A stretch of 33,783 nt of DNA from Pseudomonadota bacterium (GTDB taxonomy: Bacteria; Bdellovibrionota_C; UBA2361; SZUA-149). The position numbers were made by a program, and so were the translations under genes. The notes beneath the pieces are model-generated. The model saw only the letters and a program-made list of their open reading frames with translations. It was not told the DNA's origin and did no database searches. Location: assembly GCA_029555385.1 (NCBI GenBank), contig JAKPSH010000026.1, positions 1-33,783 of the forward strand, given 5' to 3'. This document shows positions 7,979 to 16,438 of this stretch, piece after piece. The first letter of the stretch is position 1. Every line of letters starts with the position of its first letter.

Positions 7979-9514
7979 ATGCTTGTTGTTCGCGTAGAGG
8001 AACCAGACGGCGCAGAGCGTACGCTCTCCTTTGAGAAAACAACGCTGATGATTGGCCGGACCGAGGGCAATGATGTTTGTTTGCGGAGTTCAAAAGGAGT
8101 TTCGCGCTATCATGCACGCGCTGATGTGGAGGATGGCGTTGTCGTCATTCAAGATCTGGACAGCACTAATGGAACTTACGTTAATTCCGATCGCGTGCAG
8201 CGCAAGGCGCTCGCTTTGGACGATTTGGTAATGATTGGCGATGTGGTGCTGAGCTTTTCAGTGCGTGACGATGAAGCGGAGCCTGCTGTGCAGGATCAGG
8301 AAGAAGATACTTCATCGGTTAGTCAGAGTGAGCTGCTTGCCGCGGAAACAGCGTGGAAGGAGGAAGCCCCCGTTTCGGAGCGGCGCAGCGCGGAAGTCTC
8401 AAGCAAGACGTCCGAAATTGACTTTTACTGGAGTGCTCTGCGCAATTTCCTCTCACCGGTCTGGGATTATATTCTCGACAACGATGTCACCGAAGTGATG
8501 ATTAATGGGCCGTCGGAGATTTACGTTGAACGGAAGGGGCATTTGTTCAAGGTTGAGGCGTATTTTACGGAAGCGGAACTTAAGGCGGCGGTGCTGAATA
8601 TTGCGCAGTATGTGGGGCGCCGCGTTACTGATGAGGAACCTTATATCGATGCCCGGCTGCCTGACGGCTCCCGGGTTGCCGTGCTGATGCCCCCTTGTTC
8701 GCGCAAAGGCATCAGTGTTTCCATCCGCAAGTTTTCCAGCGAAGCACTGACACTGGAGAAACTTATCCAGTTCCAATCTCTGTCGGAGGAAATGATTACA
8801 TTCCTCAAGGCAGCGGTTGAGCTGAGAAAAAATATTGTTGTTTCCGGCGGAACCAGCTCAGGTAAGACATCGCTCTTGAACGTGGTATCAGGGCTGATCC
8901 CGGTCAATGAGCGAATTATCACGATCGAAGATGCTGCCGAACTGCAGCTCAAGCAAGAACATGTGCTGCCGATGGAAACTCGCCCGCCGGACAAGCGTGG
9001 ACGCGGGCAGATTACGATTCGCGACCTGGTGCGGGTATCGCTGCGTATGCGTCCGGATCGCATAATTGTCGGTGAAATACGCGGCGGAGAAGCGCTTGAC
9101 CTTTTGCAGGCAATGAATACGGGTCACTCCGGTTCGATGTCCACTGTTCATGCCAGTTCACCGCCGCAAGCACTGACCAGGCTGGAAACGCTGGCATTGT
9201 TCTCTGGTATCGAAATTCCCGTACGTGCGCTTCGCGAACAGGTCTCCTCGGCGATTGATATTATTGTGCAAGCCGCACGTCTTCCAGATCATACGCGTAA
9301 AGTTACGCATATTTCAGAGGTCGGGAAAATTGGCGAGGGAGATGTCTATCAAGTGAAAGATATTTTCCGTTTCAACCGAACGGGGATGGAGAGCGGAAAA
9401 ATTACCGGTCACCATGCCTGGACGGGGGAGGTGCCCGGCTGGATCGGGGAGATGGAGCTTGCCGGATTGACAGAGGCGGCGGCAATGTTTTGCCGCGGGG
9501 CGAATAGTAAATAA
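7979..9514 (+). CDS. Second FHA-CpaF secretion ATPase
   Basis: This 511-residue protein is a second FHA-CpaF fusion. The FHA domain (about 1-95) is canonical, with G26-R27, S42-R-Y-H45 and N64-G-T66. An acidic, Ser-rich linker (about 95-145) leads to a CpaF-type ATPase. Walker A is G290-G-T-S-S-G-K-T297, with Ser where the first paralogue has Gly. The Walker B segment has G-E-I-R-G, and the His box reads S-T-V-H-A-S-S. All expected catalytic motifs are present, so it should be an active ATPase. It differs enough from the protein at 2960-4708 to be an old paralogue rather than a recent copy. Two motors could act on extension and retraction, or on two substrates; the sequence does not decide between these. 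The gap to the upstream gene is 7 nt. Confidence 0.9.
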   Translation: MLVVRVEEPDGAERTLSFEKTTLMIGRTEGNDVCLRSSKGVSRYHARADVEDGVVVIQDLDSTNGTYVNSDRVQRKALALDDLVMIGDVVLSFSVRDDEAEPAVQDQEEDTSSVSQSELLAAETAWKEEAPVSERRSAEVSSKTSEIDFYWSALRNFLSPVWDYILDNDVTEVMINGPSEIYVERKGHLFKVEAYFTEAELKAAVLNIAQYVGRRVTDEEPYIDARLPDGSRVAVLMPPCSRKGISVSIRKFSSEALTLEKLIQFQSLSEEMITFLKAAVELRKNIVVSGGTSSGKTSLLNVVSGLIPVNERIITIEDAAELQLKQEHVLPMETRPPDKRGRGQITIRDLVRVSLRMRPDRIIVGEIRGGEALDLLQAMNTGHSGSMSTVHASSPPQALTRLETLALFSGIEIPVRALREQVSSAIDIIVQAARLPDHTRKVTHISEVGKIGEGDVYQVKDIFRFNRTGMESGKITGHHAWTGEVPGWIGEMELAGLTEAAAMFCRGANSK

Positions 9515-9549
9515 AGAGGGCGGCGAAAGAAGGAGAAAAAGGGAGGCAT

Positions 9550-11973
9550 ATGGACATTCCAAAAGTCTTCGGCGAGCGGTTTACTGTGGGTGAGCAGATC
9601 GTCAAGCGGCCAAACTGCATCGTGTATAAGGGAACGGACGGCAAGCTGGGAGACCGTGAGGTCGCGATTAAAGTATTTCTTGATCAGCCGGTAGGCAGCC
9701 AGGAATGGATTAATGAATTTAATGAAGATATTCAGCGTCTGCGCTCCACCTCGCATCAGTCGCTTGTGCCGATTGTCGGCGGCGGCTGTGAGAACGATTG
9801 GTTCTACTTGGTGATGGAATTAATCAGCGGCAATTCGCTGCGTGAGGTATTGAAGGAGCATGCTGCGCCTCTCAGCACGGAAACAGCCGTCAGTATATTT
9901 AGTGAACTGGCAGCGGGGTTGCGGGATTTACACGAGAACCAGGTCTGGCACGGGCATATCGACTCGCGGGCTGTTCTGTTCAAAGGGGATAGTGTGAGAC
10001 TTGCCGGTTATTATCCCCGGGTTATCGCCAAGATTCAGAAGAGCAAGTCCAGTGACGGCCGCATGGTAGTTGAGCCGGCTTATATCGCGCCGGAACAGAT
10101 CACGGGAACCAACCCCGATCACCGTGCGGATATCTTTGCGCTGGCGGTGCTGCTGTTTGAAATGGTGACGGGCAAGCGTCCGTTTGAGGCAGATAATCCG
10201 GTGCAGTGCGCGCTGCTGCGGCTGTCGAAAGAACCCCCGCGTCCGGCAAAGTTGAATCCAGCATTGCCGCCTCTGCTCGATGCCGCGATCATGAAAGGAC
10301 TCGTGCGCGATCCTAACGAACGATACAGCAGTGTTGCCGAATTTGTTGAGGCGGTAACCGGCGGGAAGAAGCAGGCGCAGAATCCGTTATCCGACATGGC
10401 GGGAGATACCGGGGTGCAGATGACAGGTACGCAGACGATCGGTGTGTCCATGTCCACAGATGCAATTCGGGAGATCCTGCGGTCCCATGAAAAGGGTGCG
10501 GCGGAGCCGAAAGCGGCGACGTTTGCTGGCGCGGCGCCGCAGCAAGGCGGTGTCATGGAAACAATGGTTGGCCGCCCGGCCTATACCGAAGCGCTGGGCC
10601 AGAGACAGGCGGCGTCCGGCTCAGGCGGAAGCTTTATCGTGCTCAGTGGAGATTTGCGGGGGAAGCGTTTTCCGGTTGCCGGCACACAAGCAATGATCGG
10701 CAGTGACTCCGCATGCGATATTTGTGTTTCCGGCAAAGGGATTCCTCCCCGTTACGCGATTGTTACGGAAAAAGACGGCAGATTTTATGCCGGCCCCCTC
10801 TCGCCTGCCGGAATTACGATTAATGGCAGTGCGCTCGAAACTGCCGAAGATGTGCTCTTGAAACGCGGCGACGTGCTGACAGTTGGACCGCACCGTTTGC
10901 GCTTTGTCGAGCCGAAGGAGGTCTTTACGCTGCAAGACGAGGCGGCAGATCGCGTAATTGATCGTGCGCAGAGCAAAGCGCCGAAGCTGCTGGGAATCGC
11001 CGCCGGAACAGCGGTCGTTTTATGCCTGCTGCTTTTCCTGGCATATCAGGCAACGCATACAGAGAAGAAGGTTGATCTGCGGCAAGAACAAGCCAAGCAG
11101 GAGCTAGAAAGAAAAGCGCTGATTACCAAGCTGCGCAACGAGGGCGACCAGCTTTTTAAATCCGGGGCTTTGCTCGAGCCGCCGGATGTCAATGCGCGCA
11201 AGCGTTTTGAACAGATTTTGGAGCTCGATCCTGATGAGCCCTACGCGAAACGCCGCTTGCGGGAGATTGAGGAGCGTGTGCGCGCGCTTGCCGTGCAGGC
11301 AGAACAGCGTGAAAAGGTGACTCGCCAAGTCGAGGATCTTTTGGCGCAGGGGGATCGTTTCTTTCTGGCGAAGAACTACATAGTCCCGCCTGGCGCAAAC
11401 GCCCGGGATAGTTATCAAGCCGTGCTGCGCCTGGACCCCGCGAATGAACGGGCAAAAAGCAAGATCGGTGAGATTGACAAGCTGTTGGGCGATCTGGTGG
11501 CGCGAGTCAATAACTTGCTTGCCCAAGCGAGGAGTTATCAAGCAATGGGCAGCTTTGTTTCGCCGCAAGGACAGAATGCGTACGAACTCTTGAATGAAGT
11601 TTTGGCGATTGACCCCGAGAATGCTGAAGCAAAGAATTTAATCTATGCCATGGCGGCGCAAAGCATTGTGCAAGGCGACCAAGCGAAAAACAGCGCCGAC
11701 ACGAAAACAATGCGGCGTTCGTACCTCGTTGCGCAAGCGCTGGGAGTGGATCCAGAGTATTTAAAACCGCGCATGCGCGGCACGGAGCTGATCGAGCGGG
11801 CTCGATCGGAGATGATCTTTGTCGATCGTCCCGGAAGCGGTGAAAAGAAAGCCAGCGACGGTAAATATCTGGATCGGAGCGAGTTGGAGCGGCGCATGGC
11901 TGAGTTCGAGATTCCGGCTGCTTCCGGCACTCAGAAAGGAAGACGTTTTGTCGATGTGAACTCGCTCCAATAA
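9550..11973 (+). CDS. Membrane pseudokinase with degenerate FHA domain and TPR-like repeats
   Basis: The 807-residue protein has four parts. Residues about 10-275 form a Ser/Thr kinase fold with VAIK Lys (K41), a probable helix-C Glu (E59) and the A-P-E motif (A180-E182). The glycine-rich loop is absent, HRD reads H134-G-H136, the catalytic-loop Lys and Asn are D138 and A141, and DFG reads G153-Y-Y155. By family knowledge it should be unable to transfer phosphate, hence a pseudokinase. Residues about 358-456 look like an FHA domain but lack the conserved Arg (I-G-S for I-G-R) and the S-x-x-H motif. One membrane helix follows at about 480-500. The periplasmic part carries three related units starting near 541, 611 and 668, each with a Pro-containing start and an L-x-L/I-D-P motif, like TPRs. 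The ribosome-binding site GGGAGG lies at 9541-9546. Confidence 0.85.
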   Translation: MDIPKVFGERFTVGEQIVKRPNCIVYKGTDGKLGDREVAIKVFLDQPVGSQEWINEFNEDIQRLRSTSHQSLVPIVGGGCENDWFYLVMELISGNSLREVLKEHAAPLSTETAVSIFSELAAGLRDLHENQVWHGHIDSRAVLFKGDSVRLAGYYPRVIAKIQKSKSSDGRMVVEPAYIAPEQITGTNPDHRADIFALAVLLFEMVTGKRPFEADNPVQCALLRLSKEPPRPAKLNPALPPLLDAAIMKGLVRDPNERYSSVAEFVEAVTGGKKQAQNPLSDMAGDTGVQMTGTQTIGVSMSTDAIREILRSHEKGAAEPKAATFAGAAPQQGGVMETMVGRPAYTEALGQRQAASGSGGSFIVLSGDLRGKRFPVAGTQAMIGSDSACDICVSGKGIPPRYAIVTEKDGRFYAGPLSPAGITINGSALETAEDVLLKRGDVLTVGPHRLRFVEPKEVFTLQDEAADRVIDRAQSKAPKLLGIAAGTAVVLCLLLFLAYQATHTEKKVDLRQEQAKQELERKALITKLRNEGDQLFKSGALLEPPDVNARKRFEQILELDPDEPYAKRRLREIEERVRALAVQAEQREKVTRQVEDLLAQGDRFFLAKNYIVPPGANARDSYQAVLRLDPANERAKSKIGEIDKLLGDLVARVNNLLAQARSYQAMGSFVSPQGQNAYELLNEVLAIDPENAEAKNLIYAMAAQSIVQGDQAKNSADTKTMRRSYLVAQALGVDPEYLKPRMRGTELIERARSEMIFVDRPGSGEKKASDGKYLDRSELERRMAEFEIPAASGTQKGRRFVDVNSLQ

Positions 11974-11976
11974 ACG

Positions 11977-12972
11977 GTGCTGGGAAAACGTCCGATTCTT
12001 TTTAGATGCGAAGCGGTAGTACTGGCATGCGCCGGTGTTGCTGCCGCTATGTCTTGGGGGTATGGAGTTCCTCTGCGTGCACCGCTGCGGTTGTATCTGG
12101 AAAAACTGAGCGGCGGCCTGATGTGGTATGCCACAGGTTTGCTGCTTTGTCTGCTGATTGTCCGTGTTGGTGATATTCGCTCCTGGCGCAAAGGCGATAC
12201 GCGAGTATCTCTCGCTTTGTCATGGCAGCACTATGCTTCCCGTTACTTGCGTTTGCGCTTTCTGGTGCACGATTTGCGCTTGGTGCATGCCGTGGCTGTC
12301 TGTTTCTTGGTTTTTATACAACTGAAGCATTTCGTGCCGTCCGTAAACAGTGCGCTTTTCGATGAACAGCTTGCCGTCATCGATCGCTTTTTTTGCGGAG
12401 AAAGGCTGTGCGGAGAACTGCTCCTGCAAACCATCGGTGCAGACGCTGCGCCGCTGATGAGCAGTGCCTATACCTTCTTTTTCCCTTATATGGGCCTGCT
12501 CTTGATGGTAATGGTGCTTCAGCGTGATGCCGAAGTGGCGCGATGTTTTTGTGCCGGCTTTGTCGTCGTCTGGTTAGCGGGAATCTTTTTAGTTTATCTT
12601 GTTCCGTCTTGGGGCCCTTGTTATTTTTTCAGTCCGGCATTTTCGAGCCTGACGGGAACGGAAGTTGCGGAACTGCGGGATGGCCTTTGGCAAATGAAAG
12701 TCTTCTTGGACCGCTTTCCGCAGAGTCCGCGCGGTGCATTTATGATTTCAGGATTTCCGAGCCTGCATCTTGCCGTACCCGTTCTGGGAAGTTTATTTTT
12801 GCAGAGGATCCACTGGAGCTGTGCACTGTTGTCATGGCTGTTTGCAGCCGTGACTTTTCTGACGACTCTCTATTTTGGCTGGCATTATTTGCTTGATGAT
12901 CTAGGGGCGGTGCTGTTGGGATATGCCGCGTATTATTATGCCGCAATGGACTGTGAGAAGAGGGCAGTGTGA
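11977..12972 (+). CDS. PAP2-superfamily membrane phosphatase/phosphotransferase
   Basis: The 331-residue polytopic protein has about six or more hydrophobic segments. Near the C-terminus it carries the two recognisable parts of the PAP2 active site: F-P-S-L-H (motif 2, Ser and His, about residue 263) and G-W-H-Y-L-L-D-D (motif 3, His and Asp, about residue 304). The spacing and the L-H-L-A context resemble the Aur1/inositol-phosphorylceramide-synthase-like branch (PAP2_3). Such enzymes dephosphorylate lipid phosphates or transfer a phospho-headgroup. The start is a GTG 3 nt after the pseudokinase stop codon, with no clear ribosome-binding site, so translation probably depends on coupling. The stop codon overlaps the next gene. 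A role in making or recycling a lipid carrier for surface glycans is inference. Confidence 0.8.
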   Translation: MLGKRPILFRCEAVVLACAGVAAAMSWGYGVPLRAPLRLYLEKLSGGLMWYATGLLLCLLIVRVGDIRSWRKGDTRVSLALSWQHYASRYLRLRFLVHDLRLVHAVAVCFLVFIQLKHFVPSVNSALFDEQLAVIDRFFCGERLCGELLLQTIGADAAPLMSSAYTFFFPYMGLLLMVMVLQRDAEVARCFCAGFVVVWLAGIFLVYLVPSWGPCYFFSPAFSSLTGTEVAELRDGLWQMKVFLDRFPQSPRGAFMISGFPSLHLAVPVLGSLFLQRIHWSCALLSWLFAAVTFLTTLYFGWHYLLDDLGAVLLGYAAYYYAAMDCEKRAV

Positions 12973-14477
12973 AGATTCGTGCTGAGGAGACAGCGCTTCT
13001 CGTTGTTGTTGCACTAATCTCGGTGGTGGTGGGTACGCGTTCCTTGGAGGATCCGGACTTTGGCTGGCACTTAGCGGGAGGTCTCTGGATGTTGGATAAT
13101 CTGCGCGTTCCGGCGACGGATCCGTTCGGTGCGCAGGGCAACTTTTGGCTCTGTTATTCTTGGCTTGCCGAAGTTCTTTTTGGCCTTGTTTTCAAGTACG
13201 GGGGCTTCAGGGGGCTGCAGGTTTTTCAGACCCTGCTGGTCACCGCTGGAGCAGTCTCGTTGTGTTTTTTCTGCCGTGCGCTGTGTGTCGAGCATGAAGA
13301 GCAGCAAAGCCGTGAGCATCTTTACCCCGTTCTCGCAGGTGTGTTTACGATAATTCTGTTTAGCGCGCCGATATGGTATCTGCGGCCGCAGTTATTCAGC
13401 CTGATTTTTACTGCAGCAGTGCTTTGGCTTTGTGAGAAACGTCGCGGAAATATCCGGGCTTTGCTGTGCCTGGCGGTTATCTGGGCCAATATTCATGTGT
13501 ACTGGGTGTTTGTGCCAGTTGTGGCGTTTCTGTACGGAGTGGCGAAGCAGGATGGATGCCGAGCGGCCTTAATCAGAAGCTTGGTTCTTTTTGCCGCTGG
13601 TTTTGCCACGCCATATGGCTGGAGGACTTATTCGGCGCTCGGCGAGTTTCTGTTTTCTCATCGTGAGGTCTATCGCCAGATTATCGAGTGTCAGAAGCTT
13701 TCGCCTGGAGCAGGTTATTTGTTCTGGCTGTTTGCTGCGGTTGTTCTTGTGTGTGTCTGTTGTGCACAGACTCTTTGGCGGAAATCTCCCGGTTTGGTTC
13801 TTGTTTCGTGTTTGTTCGCCGCCGCATCAGTTATTGGTCTTCGTCTTATCCCGTTTTTCGGTGTTGCGGGCGGTATGCTGCTCAGCCTGGGAGTAAAAGA
13901 AATGCTCAAGCATAAGAAGTGTGCGGCAGTACGGCGAGCATTTATTAATGAAGCCTGCACACCAGCGGTGCGAGTTTCCACCGGCAAGCTGACCGCCGCG
14001 GCAGTCGGCGCCGTTTTGCTGGGCGGCGTTTTGGCAATGTTGTTTGAACTGCCGCAGCCAATCACTCAGCGCAACACGGAGCTGTTCTATGCGGTGCGGA
14101 GAATGGGGAACATCGGCCGTGATTTTGGTCAAAAGCCGGTGAACCTGTTGAATCATTTCAATGACGGCGGGTGGCTGATTCTTGCATTATATCTGGAACG
14201 GGATGCCGGGCACGCGGCAAGCCGTTTCAAGGCGGGAATCGATGGCCGCACCGCAATGACGGGAGCGCAGCGGTTTATGGAGTTTGATGTATTGGAGAGG
14301 TTGAGTCCAAACTGGTGCCATATTCTTGAAGAGTGGGATGTCGGGGCGGCAGTTCTTCCTTGTTCGATGAGGCTTGCCCGTGTTCTTTCAGGAAAAGAAC
14401 ACGCGGAGGGTTCATGCCGGCAAACTTGGAGAGAGCTTTTTGCCGAAGGCAGGTTCTGCGTCCTGAAAAAGGAGTGA
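12969..14477 (+). CDS. Polytopic membrane protein, GT-C glycosyltransferase-like
   Basis: The 502-residue protein has roughly ten membrane segments. Its N-terminus contains D-P-D-F-G-W-H-L about residue 28 and, about 20 residues later, A-T-D-P-F-G and then W-L-A-E. This acidic D-x-D-x-x-W-H-L ... D-P-F pattern in the first extracytoplasmic loop is familiar from GT-C-type membrane glycosyltransferases that use polyprenyl-phosphate sugars. The C-terminal 120 residues are soluble and probably periplasmic. The start GTG overlaps the stop of the PAP2 gene (GTGA), which indicates translational coupling. A lipid-phosphate phosphatase and a lipid-linked sugar transferase would make a natural pair, perhaps glycosylating the pilus or an envelope polymer. 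The family call is moderate and no substrate can be read from the sequence. Confidence 0.65.
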   Translation: MKIRAEETALLVVVALISVVVGTRSLEDPDFGWHLAGGLWMLDNLRVPATDPFGAQGNFWLCYSWLAEVLFGLVFKYGGFRGLQVFQTLLVTAGAVSLCFFCRALCVEHEEQQSREHLYPVLAGVFTIILFSAPIWYLRPQLFSLIFTAAVLWLCEKRRGNIRALLCLAVIWANIHVYWVFVPVVAFLYGVAKQDGCRAALIRSLVLFAAGFATPYGWRTYSALGEFLFSHREVYRQIIECQKLSPGAGYLFWLFAAVVLVCVCCAQTLWRKSPGLVLVSCLFAAASVIGLRLIPFFGVAGGMLLSLGVKEMLKHKKCAAVRRAFINEACTPAVRVSTGKLTAAAVGAVLLGGVLAMLFELPQPITQRNTELFYAVRRMGNIGRDFGQKPVNLLNHFNDGGWLILALYLERDAGHAASRFKAGIDGRTAMTGAQRFMEFDVLERLSPNWCHILEEWDVGAAVLPCSMRLARVLSGKEHAEGSCRQTWRELFAEGRFCVLKKE

Positions 14478-14537
14478 TCTTCCGGGCGGAGATTCATGGA
14501 AAATGATCGATTATGAAAGCAGACAGGAAAGGCTTCG

Positions 14538-15227
14538 ATGAAAACTTATATGCGCGAGCGTGAAGGAGACCCGGCTCATTTAGTTGCAGCGGTGAGCCGG
14601 TGCATTTCTCACGATTTGCGTACTCCGTTAGGTACTGTGCTGGCGGTGCTTGCCGATTGGAAGGCCGGGATCGCGCTTGGTCCTGAAGATGTCGAAGATG
14701 CTGTGTCGTCGGCAAACGCTATGCTGCAAATACTGAATCTGCTTCGCGACGCCGGTTTTGACGATAATGAAGAAAGCCAGAATGTGATGCTCACTGAGCT
14801 TGCGGCAGACAGCTGCGCGGCGTCCGGCGGAGGGAAGTTGGTTTTACAGCGTGCTGGCGGGCCGCAAGCAGTATATGCTGTTGTGCAGGCAAAGACGGTG
14901 ACGCGGGCGCTGACTTGTGTCTTTCGTTATCTCATGTCTTGCGGCGCGGCCTGTTTTGAGCTTGAGGCAGGCAGGCAAGATGATCTGGCATTTATTTGTT
15001 TTTCGGTTCCGTGCTCTGTTATCTCCAAAGGATCTGCGCTCTTAACTTCTGCATCGCTTGCTGAGGTGTTTTTTGTGGAACAGCGTGCGCGCGCTATTGG
15101 TATGTTGTATGCCGACCTGGTTTTATCCCGCAACAGAGGCCAGAGTGAAATTCAAACGGATAGCGGCTGCGTCGGAATTAAGCTGCTTTTTGACACAGGG
15201 AAAAAAAACATCACTTCCTGTTTTTGA
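14538..15227 (+). CDS. Histidine-kinase-like protein with H-box but degenerate ATPase domain
   Basis: The 229-residue protein has a clear H-box, S-H25-D-L-R-T-P30, and helical DHp-like sequence to about residue 75. The remaining 150 residues should be the catalytic ATP-binding domain, but I find no N-box Asn pair, no D-x-G-x-G and no glycine-rich G2 box. The end still resembles the last strand and helix of a HATPase fold (around 185-225). There is no sensor domain and no membrane segment. This architecture resembles histidine phosphotransferases of the ChpT type, which dimerise through a DHp domain and keep a non-ATP-binding CA-like fold. ATG 14538 is the first usable start; an in-frame ATG at 14496 runs into a stop. 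The 3' end overlaps the convergent corA gene by 17 nt. It is the last gene of the first Tad block. Confidence 0.7.
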   Translation: MKTYMREREGDPAHLVAAVSRCISHDLRTPLGTVLAVLADWKAGIALGPEDVEDAVSSANAMLQILNLLRDAGFDDNEESQNVMLTELAADSCAASGGGKLVLQRAGGPQAVYAVVQAKTVTRALTCVFRYLMSCGAACFELEAGRQDDLAFICFSVPCSVISKGSALLTSASLAEVFFVEQRARAIGMLYADLVLSRNRGQSEIQTDSGCVGIKLLFDTGKKNITSCF

Positions 15228-16338
15228 CCGGAGTGCCGCCGGAGGCGCTCGAGCCAATCCAGCCGCAGCGGCGGAACAAGACGAGCATAGAAAGCGCGCA
15301 GGTAATCGTCAGAATCCAGAAAAGCGGATATGTCCAAGTCAATTCCAGTTCGGGCATATGGCGGAAATTCATCCCGTAGACGCCGGCGAAAAACGAAAGG
15401 GGAATGAAGATAGTGGAAATGACGGTAAGGACTTTCATGATTTCGTTCATGCGATTGCTTAGGCTTGACAGATATACATCGGACAAGTCGCTGCACATCT
15501 CCCGGAATGTCTCGGTAACGTCAATGATTTGCACGCAATGATCGTAAGAGTCGCGGAAATAAGCCCGGACGGGCTTCTTCAGCAGCTTATTCTCCTCACG
15601 AATCAAGTAGCTTAATACTTCCCGCTGCGGCCAGATGGAGCGCCGGAGTGCGATAAGCTGGCGGCGCAGATGGTAGACTTGGCGCAGTGATTCCTTGTCT
15701 GAATGTTCAAGGATATCGTCTTCCAGGTCTTCCAGCCGGTCGCCAATAAGCTCCAGGCAGGGGTAATGGCTGTCGATGATTGCATCAAGCAGGGCGCAAG
15801 CCAGGTGGTCTGCTCCAGCCTTGCGGATCATGCCTTGCTTCTGACGAATGCGATTGCGAATCGGCTCAAAATTATCACCGGAACGTTCTTGAATGCTCAG
15901 CACAAAATGCTTGCCCAAGATGATGCTGATCTGCTCAGTTTTGATTTCCAGCGGCCCAATAATTTCCGCACCGGAGCTGATGATGAAAAGATAATCATCG
16001 TGGTCTTCAACTTTGGGACGGGCGGGAGCATTGACAATATCCGCAATCGTCAGTGAATGCAGGCCGAACATCTCACCGAGACGGGAAATGGCCGTGGTGT
16101 CAGACAGACCCTGCACGTCGACCCACGTAACACTGGCGGTGTCTTTTAAATGCAAAACATCGCTCAAGTCGGAAACTTCAAACTCGCTTGCTGTCTCAGT
16201 GGTGTAGTCGAAAACATACATGCGGGTGGGCTCGGCCGCCGCTGGCGCCAGAAGTGTGCCGGGGCTGGAGCCTGCGGGCGGGGGGGTTCTGCGAAAGACA
16301 GTTAGAATGCCCCGTTGATCAATAAAGTCAGAAACCAT
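15211..16338 (-). CDS. corA: CorA-family magnesium/divalent-cation channel
   Basis: This 375-residue protein has a cytoplasmic N-terminal domain with long helices, two C-terminal membrane helices (about 300-320 and 335-355) and the selectivity motif Y321-G-M-N324 at the end of the first helix, followed by the charged loop F-R-H-M-P-E. CorA pentamers import Mg2+ and other divalent cations. The length is slightly above the usual 315-350 because of a Pro/Ala-rich N-terminal stretch (about 14-36). The ribosome-binding site AAGGAGAG precedes the ATG. It lies 100 nt downstream of the last Hsp20 gene on the same strand, with a hairpin between them, so it may be read from its own promoter or by read-through. 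Confidence 0.95.
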   Translation of the reverse strand: MVSDFIDQRGILTVFRRTPPPAGSSPGTLLAPAAAEPTRMYVFDYTTETASEFEVSDLSDVLHLKDTASVTWVDVQGLSDTTAISRLGEMFGLHSLTIADIVNAPARPKVEDHDDYLFIISSGAEIIGPLEIKTEQISIILGKHFVLSIQERSGDNFEPIRNRIRQKQGMIRKAGADHLACALLDAIIDSHYPCLELIGDRLEDLEDDILEHSDKESLRQVYHLRRQLIALRRSIWPQREVLSYLIREENKLLKKPVRAYFRDSYDHCVQIIDVTETFREMCSDLSDVYLSSLSNRMNEIMKVLTVISTIFIPLSFFAGVYGMNFRHMPELELTWTYPLFWILTITCALSMLVLFRRCGWIGSSASGGTPVKNRK

Positions 16339-16410
16339 GCAGTCTCTCCTTGCTGCGGAGAAGACTACAGCTTTTCAGCGTTTTGCGCCAGCAGCGAGAA
16401 GAACAACGCC

Positions 16411-16434
16411 GGCTGCTTTGCGGCAGCCGGCTTC
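16411..16434 (-). terminator. Probable hairpin terminator of the Hsp20 operon
   Basis: A 9-bp perfect inverted repeat, GCCGGCTGC (16408-16416) and GCAGCCGGC (16423-16431), encloses a 6-nt loop just after the stop codon of the Hsp20 gene at 16439. On the minus strand it is followed by a short T-rich stretch that is not a clean U-tract. It may attenuate rather than stop transcription into corA. Confidence 0.55.
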
Positions 16435-16438
16435 CGGC

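Noticed and set aside
9550..10380. Active Hanks-type Ser/Thr kinase controlling the FHA proteins
   Set aside because: The residues at the HRD, catalytic Lys/Asn and DFG positions are all replaced, so activity is not supported.
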